Notes under the pieces: generated by a model
Told to the model about the DNA's origin: nothing
Databases searched by the model: none
The model's input: the letters and a program-made list of their open reading frames with translations, nothing else
Position numbers and translations under genes: made by a program
In this document: piece after piece, positions 25,798-34,774 of the stretch
Layout: every line of letters starts with the position of its first letter
Numbering within the stretch: the first letter of the stretch is position 1
Assembly (NCBI RefSeq): GCF_000281955.1
Contig: NZ_AKKF01000173.1
Span: 1-37,878 of the forward strand
Direction of reading: 5' to 3'
Source of the DNA: Caulobacter sp. AP07
GTDB lineage: Bacteria > Pseudomonadota > Alphaproteobacteria > Caulobacterales > Caulobacteraceae
DNA: 37,878 bases

Positions 25798-27423
25798 CTA
25801 GGTCAACCCCGGCCCCGAGATCTTCAACACCGGCGTGAACGCCGGCCGCGCCTCGGGCAATGTCACCCGCAGCCCCTTGCCGTCGCGGACAAAGCTCAGC
25901 GGCTCGCCGCCGCCCAGCAGTTCCACCCGCCGCACCTCGCCGGCGCTGGTCGGGCCGCTCGTCGCCAGGCTCTCGATCACCAGTTCGCCCACCGGCCAGG
26001 CCATCGGCAGGGCGTAGAGGTCGCCGGCCTTGGTCACGAAGCGGATGTCGGTCGCCTGGAACGGCTTGGCGTCGCCCTCGTTCTGCATGCCCTCGACGAA
26101 GCGCGTCGGGCCCTCGCCATAGATCCGCCAGGGCCGCGAGGCGTAGATGGCCGGGCCGTTGACGGCGATCCAGCCGGCCATGCCCTCCAGCACCTTCTCC
26201 TCCTTGTCGTCGATCGTGCCGTCGCCGCGCTGGGGGATCGAGACCAGCAGGCAGCCGTTCTTGCTGACCACGTCGATCAGCCGCTGGATCACGTCCCGGG
26301 CGCTCTTGTAGCCGTCGCGGTCGTAGAGCCCGCGGTCGTAGTGCCAGTTGCCGATGCAGGTGTCGGTCTGCCACGGCTCGGGCCGCAGGCGGTCGGAGAA
26401 GCCGCGCTCGACATCCTCGACGATGCCCCGGCGCTGCAGGGGGCTGAGCTTCTTGCCGGTGACCACCACGTCGGTCGCGCCGCGCCAGGCGCGGACCTGG
26501 TTGTAGTAGTGGGCGGTGGCCTCCAGCCCCGCGCGGCCCAGCGGCAGGGTATAGTTGTCGAAATAGACCATGTCGGGTCGATAGCGGTCGACCAGGTCGT
26601 TCTGGCGCGCCAGCCAACTGCGGACGAAGCCCGGATTGTTCGGCGGCGGGGTTTCGATCCACTCGCCGTCGTGGGCGTCATGCCAGGCGTTGGCGGCCTT
26701 GATGCTCTCCATTCCGTCCGGGATCAGCATGTTGCGGCCGGTATAGAGCTCCTGCGGGTCCAGCCCCTGCCACCATTTGCCCTGGCCGTCGACCTTGGTC
26801 AGCCGGAAGGCGTCGTAGCGCTGGCCCTTCAGCGGACCCTCGGCGTCGTAGCCATAGGCCGTCTGCCACCAGTGCCAGGCGTGGGCCGCATGGTTGGAGA
26901 CCCCGAACCGCATGCCGTGGGCGCGGGCCACCTTCTCCCAGGTCCCGACGATATCCCGCCCCGGACCGACGCGCAGCGTGTTCCAGGCGTGGTGGCGGCT
27001 GGCGAACATGTCGAGGTTGTCGTGGTGGTTGGCCATCGACATGAAGTACCTGGCCCCGGCGGCCTGGTACTTCTTCATCAGGCCTTCCGGATCCCAGTTC
27101 TGCGCCTTCCAGCGGGGGATGAACTCCATGAAGCCGAACTGGGTCGGGTGGCCGTAGGTCTTGACGTGGTGCTCGTAGACCCCGTTGCCCTGCATATACA
27201 TCTGGCGGCCGTACCAGTCGCCGTACTCGGGCACGCATTGCGGCCCCCAGTGCGACCAGATGCCGAGCTTGGCGTCGCGGAACCAGTCGGGCGTCCGGTA
27301 GCCGGCGGCCAGCGAGTCCCAGCTGGGCTGGAAGCCACCTTTAGTCGCGGCGAGGGCCGGCGTGGCCGAGGCGGCGGCCAGGCCGGCGCCGAGGTTCAGG
27401 ATGTCGCGGCGGTTGAGGGCCAT
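25798..27423 (-). CDS. GH29 alpha-L-fucosidase, Tat-exported
   Basis: The 541-residue exported glycosidase begins MALNRRDILNLGAGLAAASA, a twin-arginine signal, then the GH29 barrel. Typical segments are DAKLGIWSHWGPQCVPEYGD and KYQAAGARYFMSMANHHDN. The nucleophile aspartate is seen in MVYFDNY (about Asp289), and VSKNGCLLVSIPQRGDG follows. The acid/base residue is poorly conserved in GH29 and I cannot assign it. The ATG at 27423 has AAGGA seven bases upstream. It starts 20 bases after the GH74 stop, so the two are co-transcribed. Removal of fucose from the galactosyl side chain of xyloglucan is the inferred role; most described bacterial xyloglucan loci use the unrelated GH95 family for that. 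The Tat signal differs from the Sec-type signals of the other enzymes. Confidence 0.88.
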   Translation of the reverse strand: MALNRRDILNLGAGLAAASATPALAATKGGFQPSWDSLAAGYRTPDWFRDAKLGIWSHWGPQCVPEYGDWYGRQMYMQGNGVYEHHVKTYGHPTQFGFMEFIPRWKAQNWDPEGLMKKYQAAGARYFMSMANHHDNLDMFASRHHAWNTLRVGPGRDIVGTWEKVARAHGMRFGVSNHAAHAWHWWQTAYGYDAEGPLKGQRYDAFRLTKVDGQGKWWQGLDPQELYTGRNMLIPDGMESIKAANAWHDAHDGEWIETPPPNNPGFVRSWLARQNDLVDRYRPDMVYFDNYTLPLGRAGLEATAHYYNQVRAWRGATDVVVTGKKLSPLQRRGIVEDVERGFSDRLRPEPWQTDTCIGNWHYDRGLYDRDGYKSARDVIQRLIDVVSKNGCLLVSIPQRGDGTIDDKEEKVLEGMAGWIAVNGPAIYASRPWRIYGEGPTRFVEGMQNEGDAKPFQATDIRFVTKAGDLYALPMAWPVGELVIESLATSGPTSAGEVRRVELLGGGEPLSFVRDGKGLRVTLPEARPAFTPVLKISGPGLT

Positions 27424-27443
27424 GGGTTTTCCTTCGGACACTT

Positions 27444-29636
27444 CTACTCTTTCGCCGGAGCGGGGTCGCCATAGACGATCCCCCGGCCATGGACGCCCAG
27501 ATAGACCCGGCCGAACCGGGCCGGGTCGCCGGTCAGGGCGCGCAGTTCGGCGAAGCCCCAGCGGTCGTCGTTGAGCTTGAGCCAGGTCTTGCCGACATCG
27601 TCGGAGCGGAACACGCCCTCGACGCCCTCGACCTTGCCCCAGATGAACACCGCCGGATGGGTCTGGCCGGGCGCGGCCTTGCCGAAGCCGACCAGGCCGG
27701 CGTCGTCGACTCCGGCGATCCGCTTGAAGGCGGCCCCGCCGTGGGTCGAGCGCATCAGGCCCTGGCGGGTGGGCAGCCAGACCTCGGCCTCGACACCGGG
27801 GACGGCCTTCAGCGGCCCGGCGCCCGGCAGGTCGCGGGCGACGGTCCTGAAGGTCTCGCCGCCGTCGGTGCTGGCCAGGACCGCGCCCTGGGCGGCGTCA
27901 TACAGGTAGAACCGCGACGGGTTCACCCGGTCCGAGGCCGGGATGAAATTGGGCTGGTCGCCGGCCGTGACGCCCTGGACCGGGCGCCAGGTCTGGCCCT
28001 GGTCGCTGGAGACATAGGGCGCGGCCTTGCGCATCGCCCAGACCATCCGCCGGCCGTCGGCCGACAGGGCGATGCGGCCGGTCTCCTTGCTGGCCTCGCG
28101 CGGCGGCGAGCTGGCGAAGGCCGTCCAGGTCTTGCCGCCGTCGGTCGAGCGGAAGCCGCCGGTCGGGGTCGGGTCGCTGGTGCGGACCATGACCTCGGGG
28201 GCCAGTTCGGCGAAGTCCAGGCCGCGATTGGTGCCGCCGTGCGGGTCGAAATAGCGGCTGTTGGCGACGGTGGTCAGGTCGTCGTGGCGGAAGCCGCCGA
28301 TGTCGCCGATCGTGCTGATCAGGGGCGCGTGCCCCGAGGCGCTATCGGGCGGGCTGACCAGCTCCAGCGGCACGGTCTCCTCGATACCCTCGTCGTCGAA
28401 CCGCCAGTCGGTGCGGCCCGAGCGGTCGGCCTCGGTCAGGTTCCTGGTCCGCCACAGGCCGTAGCCGGTGACATAGATCGCCTCGTCCGGATTGGTCGGG
28501 TCGATGTCGAAGTCGCCGATCCAGTGGCCCATCTCGCGACCGGCCTTGCCCTCCAGGCGTCTGACCCAGGCAGCGCGGCCGACGTCGTGATGGGCCTTGT
28601 CGCGCAGGGGCTTCCAGCTCTTGCCGCCGTCGGTGCTGCGGAACACCTCGTCGCCGACCACCCAGCGGTCGAGGGTCGAGACCATGACCACGCCCGGACG
28701 GCTGGGGTCCAGGCTGAGGCCGCCGTAGCCGAACACGTCGGTCCCGGACGGCTTGACCGGGGTGATGTCGGTCCAGGCGCCGGAGTTGGGGTCCAGGCGC
28801 CAGACCGCGCCGTCGGTGACGCCGTTGGGGCCCAGGCCGTTGCCGTAGGTGACATAGACCCCGCCCTTGGCGTCGAGCGCCAGGTGATGGGGGATCAGGC
28901 CCTTGGGTTGGTCGCCGATCGCGCCCCAGGTCGCGCCGGCGTCGGTGCTGACCAGCAGGCCGCCGCCCTTGGCTCCGGCGACGCCCGCATAGACGATCGC
29001 CGTCTCGCCGGTCTTGACCGTTTCGACGGGATCGAAGGCCAGCACGGTGACGTGCAGCCTGGGGAAGCTCTCGACCCTGGACCAGGTCGCGCCGTGGTCG
29101 GCGCTGCGATAGAGGCCGTCCTTGGCGCCCAGCAGCAGCACCGCGCCCTGGTGGGGATCGACCATCAGCCGCTCGCCGGTGTTGCGGCCATCCTCGTTGC
29201 CGCCGATCTTCACCGGCAGTTCGGCCTTGGCCCAGGTCGCGCCCCGGTCGGTGGAGCGCAGCAGCGCGCCGCCGCGCGCGTTGGGGCCGGTATATTCGCC
29301 GGCCGCCATGTAGAGGCGGTTGGAGTCCTGGGGATCGACGGCCAGGCTGAGCGCGCCGGACAGCTGGTTGTCGGCCCGCGTCAGGCCGTCGTTGAGCGCC
29401 ACCCAGGCGCCGGCCTGGCGGTCCAGACGATAGGCCCCGCCGATGTCGGTGCGGGCATAGACCAGGCCCTTCTCGGTCGGATGATAGACGACGCCGCTGA
29501 CGAAGCCGCCGCCCAGCACCTCGGCGCCGCGCCAGGCGTAGGGCTGCACGGCCGGCGGCGCGGCGAGGGCGGGGCTGAACGAGACCAGCACGCCGGCGGT
29601 CGCCAGCAGGGCGAGGGTGGTTTTGAACGAGGGCAC
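27444..29636 (-). CDS. GH74 xyloglucanase
   Basis: The 730-residue exported enzyme would cleave the beta-1,4-glucan backbone of xyloglucan. After a signal peptide (TTLALLATAGVLVSFSPALA) come two seven-bladed propellers with at least nine Asp-box-like repeats (STDRGATW, STDGGKSW, SSDQGQTW and others). The GH74 catalytic aspartates are seen in YARTDIGGAYR (Asp64) and STIGDIGGFRHDDL (Asp445). The GTG at 29636 is the only start that keeps the signal peptide, as an in-frame TAG lies five codons before it; its ribosome site is weak. Whether it cuts internally or from chain ends cannot be told from sequence alone. It is divergent from GH3 across a region with two LacI-type sites. Confidence 0.92.
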   Translation of the reverse strand: MPSFKTTLALLATAGVLVSFSPALAAPPAVQPYAWRGAEVLGGGFVSGVVYHPTEKGLVYARTDIGGAYRLDRQAGAWVALNDGLTRADNQLSGALSLAVDPQDSNRLYMAAGEYTGPNARGGALLRSTDRGATWAKAELPVKIGGNEDGRNTGERLMVDPHQGAVLLLGAKDGLYRSADHGATWSRVESFPRLHVTVLAFDPVETVKTGETAIVYAGVAGAKGGGLLVSTDAGATWGAIGDQPKGLIPHHLALDAKGGVYVTYGNGLGPNGVTDGAVWRLDPNSGAWTDITPVKPSGTDVFGYGGLSLDPSRPGVVMVSTLDRWVVGDEVFRSTDGGKSWKPLRDKAHHDVGRAAWVRRLEGKAGREMGHWIGDFDIDPTNPDEAIYVTGYGLWRTRNLTEADRSGRTDWRFDDEGIEETVPLELVSPPDSASGHAPLISTIGDIGGFRHDDLTTVANSRYFDPHGGTNRGLDFAELAPEVMVRTSDPTPTGGFRSTDGGKTWTAFASSPPREASKETGRIALSADGRRMVWAMRKAAPYVSSDQGQTWRPVQGVTAGDQPNFIPASDRVNPSRFYLYDAAQGAVLASTDGGETFRTVARDLPGAGPLKAVPGVEAEVWLPTRQGLMRSTHGGAAFKRIAGVDDAGLVGFGKAAPGQTHPAVFIWGKVEGVEGVFRSDDVGKTWLKLNDDRWGFAELRALTGDPARFGRVYLGVHGRGIVYGDPAPAKE

Positions 29637-29788
29637 CGGGGTTTCCGTCTAGCCGGCGGGGGTCAGGCCGACCGCGACCCTGGCCGCGCCCGCCGGCATG
29701 GCGGCTCGATTTCCCCACATTTTCGCGCTCCCCGACGTTTCTATTTGTCACATAAATTAGATCGTATATGCATCACCGTCGAGCTTTT

Positions 29789-29802
29789 AGTTACCGCTAC
29801 CA
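29789..29802. promoter_or_regulatory. LacI-type operator (motif A) between GH74 and GH3
   Basis: AGTTACCGCTACCA matches the reversed GH35-promoter site at 12 of 14 positions and keeps the central CG. It lies 68 bases before the GH3 start and 153 bases before the GH74 start. A TTGTCA with TATGCA 16 bases on (29745-29772) is a possible rightward promoter just upstream. Confidence 0.55.
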
Positions 29803-29830
29803 GAATGCTAAGGCCGCGCTGTCGGTCGGC

Positions 29831-29844
29831 TGACAGCGTTGTCG
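29831..29844. promoter_or_regulatory. Second LacI-type operator (motif B) before GH3
   Basis: TGACAGCGTTGTCG fits TGACARCGYTGTCA at 13 of 14 positions. It is 26 bases before the GH3 start and 42 bases from the motif-A site, centre to centre, which is four helical turns. The same pair of motifs occurs in the dgoK tail. Confidence 0.5.
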
Positions 29845-29869
29845 GCGGCAAGAATGAGAAAGTTTGGGG

Positions 29870-32323
29870 ATGAACACCAAGGCCTTCTGCGTGGCGCTGC
29901 TGGCGACCACCCTTCTGACCAGCGCGTCGTTCGCGGCGGACTCCAAGAGCACCGCCCATCCCGCCCTCTGGCCCGTCGCCAAGAGCCAGGGCGTGGTCGA
30001 TCCCCAGACCGAGGCCTTCGTCGACTCGCTGCTGGCCAGGCTGACCCTCGAGGAGAAGGTCGGCCAGATGATCCAGGCCGACTTTGCCTCGATCACGCCG
30101 GAAGACCTGAAGACCTATCCGCTGGGCTCGATCCTGGCCGGCGGCAGCTCGCCGCCGCTGGGCGCGCCGGACCGCTCGCCGATCGGCCCGTGGGTCAAGT
30201 CGGTCGAGGCCTTCCGCGACGCCGCCGCCCAGCGCCCGGGCGGCGCGCACGTCCCGCTGATGTTCGGCATCGACTCGGTGCACGGCAACGGCAACGCGGT
30301 GGGCGCGACGCTCTTCCCGCACAATATCGGCCTGGGCGCGGCGCGTGACCCCGAGTTGGTCCGCAGGATCGGTGCGGCCACCGCCCAGGAAACGGCCGCC
30401 GCTGGCTTCGACTGGGCGTTCGGCCCCACCCTGACCGTGCCGCGCGACGACCGCTGGGGCCGGGCCTATGAGGGCTATTCGGAAGATCCGCAGATCGTCC
30501 GCGACTATGCCGGCCAGATGATCCTGGGCCTGCAGGGCGCGGTCAGCCAGGGCAGCGTTATCCAGCACGGCCACGTGGCGGCCAGCGCCAAGCACTTCCT
30601 CGGCGATGGCGGCACCCACGAGGGCCACGACCAGGGCGACACCCAGGTCTCGGAAGCCGAGCTGATCCGCCTGCACGCCCAGGGCTATGTGCCGGCCATC
30701 AACGCCGGGACCCTGACGATCATGGCGTCGTTCAACAGCTGGAACGGCGAGAAGATGCACGGCAACAAGAGCCTGCTGACCGACGTGCTGAAGGGGCGGA
30801 TGGGCTTCGACGGCTTCGTGGTCGGCGACTGGAACGGCCACGGCCAGGTGTTCGGCTGCACGCCCAAGAACTGTCCGCAGGCCGCCAATGCGGGCCTGGA
30901 CATGTACATGGCGCCCGACAGCTGGAAGGAACTCTACGCCAACACGGTCGCCCAGGCGAAGTCGGGCGAGATCCCGATGGCCCGCATCGACGACGCCGTG
31001 CGCCGCATTCTGCGGGTCAAGGCCAAGATGGGCCTGTTCCAGCAGGCGCGGCCGCTGGAAGGCGACGCGACGGTGATGGCCTCGGCCGAGCACCGCGCCA
31101 TCGCCCGCCAGGCGGTGCGCGAGTCGCTGGTGCTGCTGAAGAACAACGGCGTGCTGCCGATCAAGGCTTCGGCGAACGTGCTGGTGGCCGGTTCGGGGGC
31201 CGACGACATCGGCCAGCAGGCCGGCGGCTGGACCCTGTCGTGGCAGGGCACCGGCAACACCAAGGCCGACTTCCCCAACGCCCAGTCGATCTATGCGGGC
31301 CTGAAGGAAACGGTCGAGGCGTCCGGCGGCAAGGCGACGCTCAGCATCGACGGCGGCTTCGACAAGAAGCCCGACGTCGCCATCGTGGTGTTCGGCGAGA
31401 CGCCCTACGCCGAGGGCGTCGGCGACATCAAGACCCTGGAATTCCAGCCCGGCGCCAAGACCGACCTGGCGCTGCTGAAGAAGCTGAAGGCCGCCGGCGT
31501 GCCGGTGGTGGCGGTGTTCCTCAGTGGCCGGCCTCTGTGGGTGAACCCCGAGATCAACGCCTCGGACGCCTTCGTGGCGGCCTGGCTTCCGGGCAGCGAA
31601 GGCGGCGGGGTCGCTGACGTGCTGGTCGGCGACGCGGCGGGCAAACCGCGCGCCGACTTCCGCGGCAAACTGTCGTTCAGCTGGCCGCGCACCGCCGGCC
31701 AGTTCACGCTGAACCGCGGCGACAAGGGCTACAATCCGCAGTTCGCCTACGGCTACGGCCTGACCTACAAGGACAAGGTCCGCCTCGGGACGCTGTCGGA
31801 AAAGCCGGGCTTCACGATCGCCACCGACAACGTCAGCAACTACTTCGTCGGCGGCAAGACGCCGGCGCCGTTCGAGTTCAGGCTGACCCCGACCACGGCC
31901 GCGCAGATCCGCCCGGTGGACGCCGGCAACGTGCAGGAAGCTGGCCGCCAGCTGGCCTTCTCGGGCGACATCGAAGCCAAGGCGGCGATCACGGCCGACA
32001 AGGCCTTCGACCTGTCGTTCCAGACCAATGCCGACATCGACCTGCTGATCGACTATCGCGTCGACGCCAAGCCGACCGCGCCGGTCGCCCTGTCGATCGG
32101 GGTGGGCAGGCTGGACGTGACGCCGGTGCTGGCCGCCTCGCCGGTGGGCGAATGGAAGAGCCTGAAGGTGTCGCTCAAGTGCTTCCAGGCGGCTGGAACC
32201 GACGTGACCAAGGTCACGGCGCCGTTCGAGCTGTCGACCGCCGGCAAGCTGGTGGTGTCGGTGCAGGGCGTGAAGCTGACGACGGATCCGGCTGGCGCGG
32301 TGTGCCCGGGCAAGGCTCAATAA
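29870..32323 (+). CDS. GH3 beta-glucosidase with ExoP-type C-terminal domain
   Basis: The 817-residue exported exo-glucosidase would take the debranched gluco-oligosaccharide backbone to glucose. A signal peptide (FCVALLATTLLTSASFAA) precedes the GH3 barrel (about residues 45-380) with KHFLGDGGTHEGHDQGDT and the nucleophile Asp320 in FVVGDWNGHGQ. The second GH3 domain (about 410-610) has VLLKNNGVLP and GSGADDIGQQAGGW. A C-terminal beta-sandwich from about 655 resembles the ExoP galactose-binding-like module. The ATG at 29870 follows GAGAAAG; a TTG at 29864 is in frame. It is divergent from GH74 and followed by the CE20 esterase after 64 bases. Confidence 0.93.
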   Translation: MNTKAFCVALLATTLLTSASFAADSKSTAHPALWPVAKSQGVVDPQTEAFVDSLLARLTLEEKVGQMIQADFASITPEDLKTYPLGSILAGGSSPPLGAPDRSPIGPWVKSVEAFRDAAAQRPGGAHVPLMFGIDSVHGNGNAVGATLFPHNIGLGAARDPELVRRIGAATAQETAAAGFDWAFGPTLTVPRDDRWGRAYEGYSEDPQIVRDYAGQMILGLQGAVSQGSVIQHGHVAASAKHFLGDGGTHEGHDQGDTQVSEAELIRLHAQGYVPAINAGTLTIMASFNSWNGEKMHGNKSLLTDVLKGRMGFDGFVVGDWNGHGQVFGCTPKNCPQAANAGLDMYMAPDSWKELYANTVAQAKSGEIPMARIDDAVRRILRVKAKMGLFQQARPLEGDATVMASAEHRAIARQAVRESLVLLKNNGVLPIKASANVLVAGSGADDIGQQAGGWTLSWQGTGNTKADFPNAQSIYAGLKETVEASGGKATLSIDGGFDKKPDVAIVVFGETPYAEGVGDIKTLEFQPGAKTDLALLKKLKAAGVPVVAVFLSGRPLWVNPEINASDAFVAAWLPGSEGGGVADVLVGDAAGKPRADFRGKLSFSWPRTAGQFTLNRGDKGYNPQFAYGYGLTYKDKVRLGTLSEKPGFTIATDNVSNYFVGGKTPAPFEFRLTPTTAAQIRPVDAGNVQEAGRQLAFSGDIEAKAAITADKAFDLSFQTNADIDLLIDYRVDAKPTAPVALSIGVGRLDVTPVLAASPVGEWKSLKVSLKCFQAAGTDVTKVTAPFELSTAGKLVVSVQGVKLTTDPAGAVCPGKAQ

Positions 32324-32333
32324 GTCCCAATAT

Positions 32334-32365
32334 CCGCTCATCCCGGCGAAAGCCGGGATGAGCGG
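32334..32365. repeat. Perfect hairpin repeat with GAAA loop between GH3 and the esterase
   Basis: CCGCTCATCCCGGC and GCCGGGATGAGCGG pair perfectly over 14 bases around a GAAA tetraloop. This is the form of a REP-like extragenic palindrome. With no T run it is unlikely to be a full terminator, but it may protect the upstream GH3 message or reduce read-through into the esterase. Confidence 0.75.
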
Positions 32366-32387
32366 AGCGGAAGAAAAGGCAGTGCCC

Positions 32388-34328
32388 ATGCGTTCGAAGA
32401 TCCTCGGCCTGCTGGCCGCCACCGCCCTGGCCAGCCTGGCTGGCGCGGCCCAGGCCGCGCCCTTGCTGGCCCCGGTCTTCACTGACCACGCCGTGTTGCA
32501 GCGCGGCCAACCGATCCGGGTCTGGGGCGCGGCTAGGCCGGGCGAGGCCGTGACCCTGACGCTGGGCGACGCCGAGGCCACCGCGACGGCCGACGCCGAG
32601 GGCCGCTGGTTGGCCACCTTCCCGGCCCGGGAGCCGGGCGCGGCCTTGACCCTCACGGCCAGGGCGGGCGACGAGCGCCAGACGATCTCGGACCTGCTGG
32701 TCGGCGACGTATGGCTGTGTTCGGGCCAGTCGAACATGGAATATCCGCTGCGCCGCGCCCTGGGCGGCGAGGTCGAGGCGGCCAGGTCCGCCGACCCCAA
32801 TATCCGCCTGCTGCAGACCGGCCGCACCAGCCTGCCGGCCCCGACCGGCGCCCTGCCCAAGGAGGCGGTGTGGCGGGTGGCCAGCCCCGAGTCCGCCAAC
32901 AACTTCAGCGCCGCCTGCTTCTTCATGGGCCGCGAGATCAAGAAGACCACCGGCGCGCCGATCGGCCTGATCGACGCCACCTGGGGCGGTTCGGTGATCC
33001 AGGACTGGATCAGCCGCGAGGGGCTGCACGCCCTGGGCAATTACGACGAGGGCCTGGCCATCCTGGCCGACTACGCCAAGTCGCCGGAAACCGGCATGGC
33101 CCACTGGACCGCCCAACTCGGCCGCTGGGCCGCCAAGGCCGAGCCGCAGGCCGTGGCCTGGAGCCGCCCGGACTTCGACGACCGCGACTGGAAGACCATG
33201 CCGGCCGAACGGTTCTGGGAGACCAATCCCGGACTGGAGACCTTCGACGGCACGATCTGGCTGCGGGCCACGATCGTCCTGACAGCCAAGCAGGCCAGGC
33301 AGGGCGCGACCCTGGCGCTGGGCCCGATCGACGACCTGGACACCACCTTCGTCAACGGCCACGAGGTCGGCTCATCGCAGGGTTGGGACAAGCCGCGCGC
33401 GTACAGGATCGCCCCGGGCGTGCTGAAGGCGGGCCCGAACGTGATCGCCGTGCGAGCCATCGACACCAGCGGCGGCGGCGGGGCCTGGGGGCCGGCGGCC
33501 GAGAAGGGGCTGAAGCTGGACGACGGCTCGTTCGCGCCGCTGGGCGGGACTTGGCGCTACAAGGTCTCGGCCACCATCGCCCAGAGCGGCCTGCCGCCGA
33601 CCGCGCCGTGGGTGGGGACCAGCGGCCTGTCGACCCTGCGCAACGGCATGATCGCGCCGCTGATCCCCTACGGGTTGAAGGGTTTCGCCTGGTACCAGGG
33701 CGAGGCCAATGTCGCCGAGCCGCAGACCTACGAACGGCTGCTCAAGGCGCTGGTCGCCGACTGGCGCAGGTCGTTCGAAGGGGCGGACCTGCCGTTCCTG
33801 GTGGTGCAACTGGCCGACTTCGGGCCGCGCCAGACCAAGCCGGTCGAGTCCGGCTGGGCCGGCGTGCGCGACGCCGAGCGCCGCGTCGCCGCCGCCGACC
33901 CCAAGGTCGGCCTCGCCTCGGCGGTCGACATCGGCGACATCTACGACATCCATCCGGCCAACAAGCTGCAGGTCGGGCTGCGCCTGGCGCTGCAGGCCCG
34001 CAAGCTGGCCTATGGCGAGAGCACGCTGATCGCCGCCGGACCGGCGCCGGTCTCGGCGACGCGCGACGGAACCTTGGTGTACGTGCGCTTCGACCAGCCG
34101 ATGGTGGTGCAGGCCGGTCCTCGGCCGACGGGTTTCGAGCTGTGCGACGCCGACGGCGTCTGCCAGTTCGCGAACGCGGGCCAGCGCGGCGACCAGGTCG
34201 TCTTGTCGAACCCGTCGAACGCCCCGCCGGTCAAGGTCCGCTTCGCCTGGGCCGACAGCCCGATCATCAATCTCTATGGCGAGACCGGCCTGCCGGCGAC
34301 GCCGTTCGAACTGGTGATCGAGCCCTAG
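32388..34328 (+). CDS. CE20-like acetylesterase (sialate O-acetylesterase family), probable xyloglucan acetylesterase
   Basis: The 646-residue exported esterase has a signal peptide (LGLLAATALASLAGAAQAA). An N-terminal beta domain (VFTDHAVLQRGQPIRVWGAA) leads into an SGNH-type catalytic domain with Ser115 in CSGQSNMEYPL, WYQGEANV and Asp520/His522 in DIYDIHPANK. A jelly-roll-like insert lies near residues 215-400 (LDTTFVNGHEVGSSQGWD). This interrupted SGNH layout matches, from memory, the Xanthomonas xyloglucan acetylesterase that founded family CE20. Proteins like this are often mislabelled as sialic-acid enzymes, and no sialic-acid genes are near. The ATG at 32388 is favoured by the signal peptide; its ribosome site is weak. 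Its stop overlaps the convergent ohrR stop by two to three bases. Confidence 0.88.
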   Translation: MRSKILGLLAATALASLAGAAQAAPLLAPVFTDHAVLQRGQPIRVWGAARPGEAVTLTLGDAEATATADAEGRWLATFPAREPGAALTLTARAGDERQTISDLLVGDVWLCSGQSNMEYPLRRALGGEVEAARSADPNIRLLQTGRTSLPAPTGALPKEAVWRVASPESANNFSAACFFMGREIKKTTGAPIGLIDATWGGSVIQDWISREGLHALGNYDEGLAILADYAKSPETGMAHWTAQLGRWAAKAEPQAVAWSRPDFDDRDWKTMPAERFWETNPGLETFDGTIWLRATIVLTAKQARQGATLALGPIDDLDTTFVNGHEVGSSQGWDKPRAYRIAPGVLKAGPNVIAVRAIDTSGGGGAWGPAAEKGLKLDDGSFAPLGGTWRYKVSATIAQSGLPPTAPWVGTSGLSTLRNGMIAPLIPYGLKGFAWYQGEANVAEPQTYERLLKALVADWRRSFEGADLPFLVVQLADFGPRQTKPVESGWAGVRDAERRVAAADPKVGLASAVDIGDIYDIHPANKLQVGLRLALQARKLAYGESTLIAAGPAPVSATRDGTLVYVRFDQPMVVQAGPRPTGFELCDADGVCQFANAGQRGDQVVLSNPSNAPPVKVRFAWADSPIINLYGETGLPATPFELVIEP

Positions 34329-34774
34329 ACCGCCAGGGTCTTGAGCCGTTCGCGCAGGTCGCCCAGTTCGCTCAGCGGCAGGTCCAGCAGGCAGAGAAGT
34401 TGCTCGGGCACGGCCTTGGCCCGGTCGCGCAGGGCCGCGCCGGCCGGGGTCAGGGTGACGACCACCCGGCGCTCGTCCTCGGGGTCGCGCGCCCGGGCGA
34501 TCAGGCCCTGGGCCTCCAGCCGCTTGAGCAGGGGCGTCAGGGTGCTGGACTCCAGGTCCAGCGCCTCGCCCAGGGCGCCCACCGTCCGGGGGCTGGCCTC
34601 CCACAGCACCAGCATGGCTAGGTACTGCGGATAGGTCAGGCCCAGGGCGTCGAGCAGCGGCCGGTACAGCCGCGTCACGCGGTTGGCGGCGCCGTAGAGG
34701 GCGAAGCACAGCTGGCGGTCGAGGCGCAGGGCCTCGACCGTGTCGTGCCTGGTGCTGTCGGTGTTCTGGCTCAT
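34325..34774 (-). CDS. ohrR: Organic hydroperoxide-sensing MarR-family repressor
   Basis: The 149-residue winged-helix regulator has the sensing cysteine Cys23 in LDRQLCFALY and a second, Cys128, in PEQLLCLL. These lie within one residue of the Cys22/Cys127 pair of the two-cysteine Xanthomonas OhrR. The DNA-binding part reads LDLESSTLTPLLKRLEAQG and DERRVVVTLT. It is co-transcribed with ohr, overlapping it in an ATGA arrangement, and probably binds the twin palindromes upstream of ohr. Its 3' end meets the esterase gene. Confidence 0.93.
   Translation of the reverse strand: MSQNTDSTRHDTVEALRLDRQLCFALYGAANRVTRLYRPLLDALGLTYPQYLAMLVLWEASPRTVGALGEALDLESSTLTPLLKRLEAQGLIARARDPEDERRVVVTLTPAGAALRDRAKAVPEQLLCLLDLPLSELGDLRERLKTLAV

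Noticed and set aside
28332..28350. GCGCTATC inside GH74 as an intragenic operator
   Set aside because: Only one half matches, about 8 of 14 positions overall, and codon use around it is normal.
29741..33040. A 1099-codon open frame on the minus strand opposite GH3 and the esterase
   Set aside because: It has the composition of an antisense shadow and covers two genes with clear signal peptides and catalytic motifs.
32388..34328. Sialic-acid metabolism role for the acetylesterase
   Set aside because: The family name suggests it, but no sialidase, transporter or lyase is nearby, and the neighbours and the split SGNH layout fit xyloglucan deacetylation.
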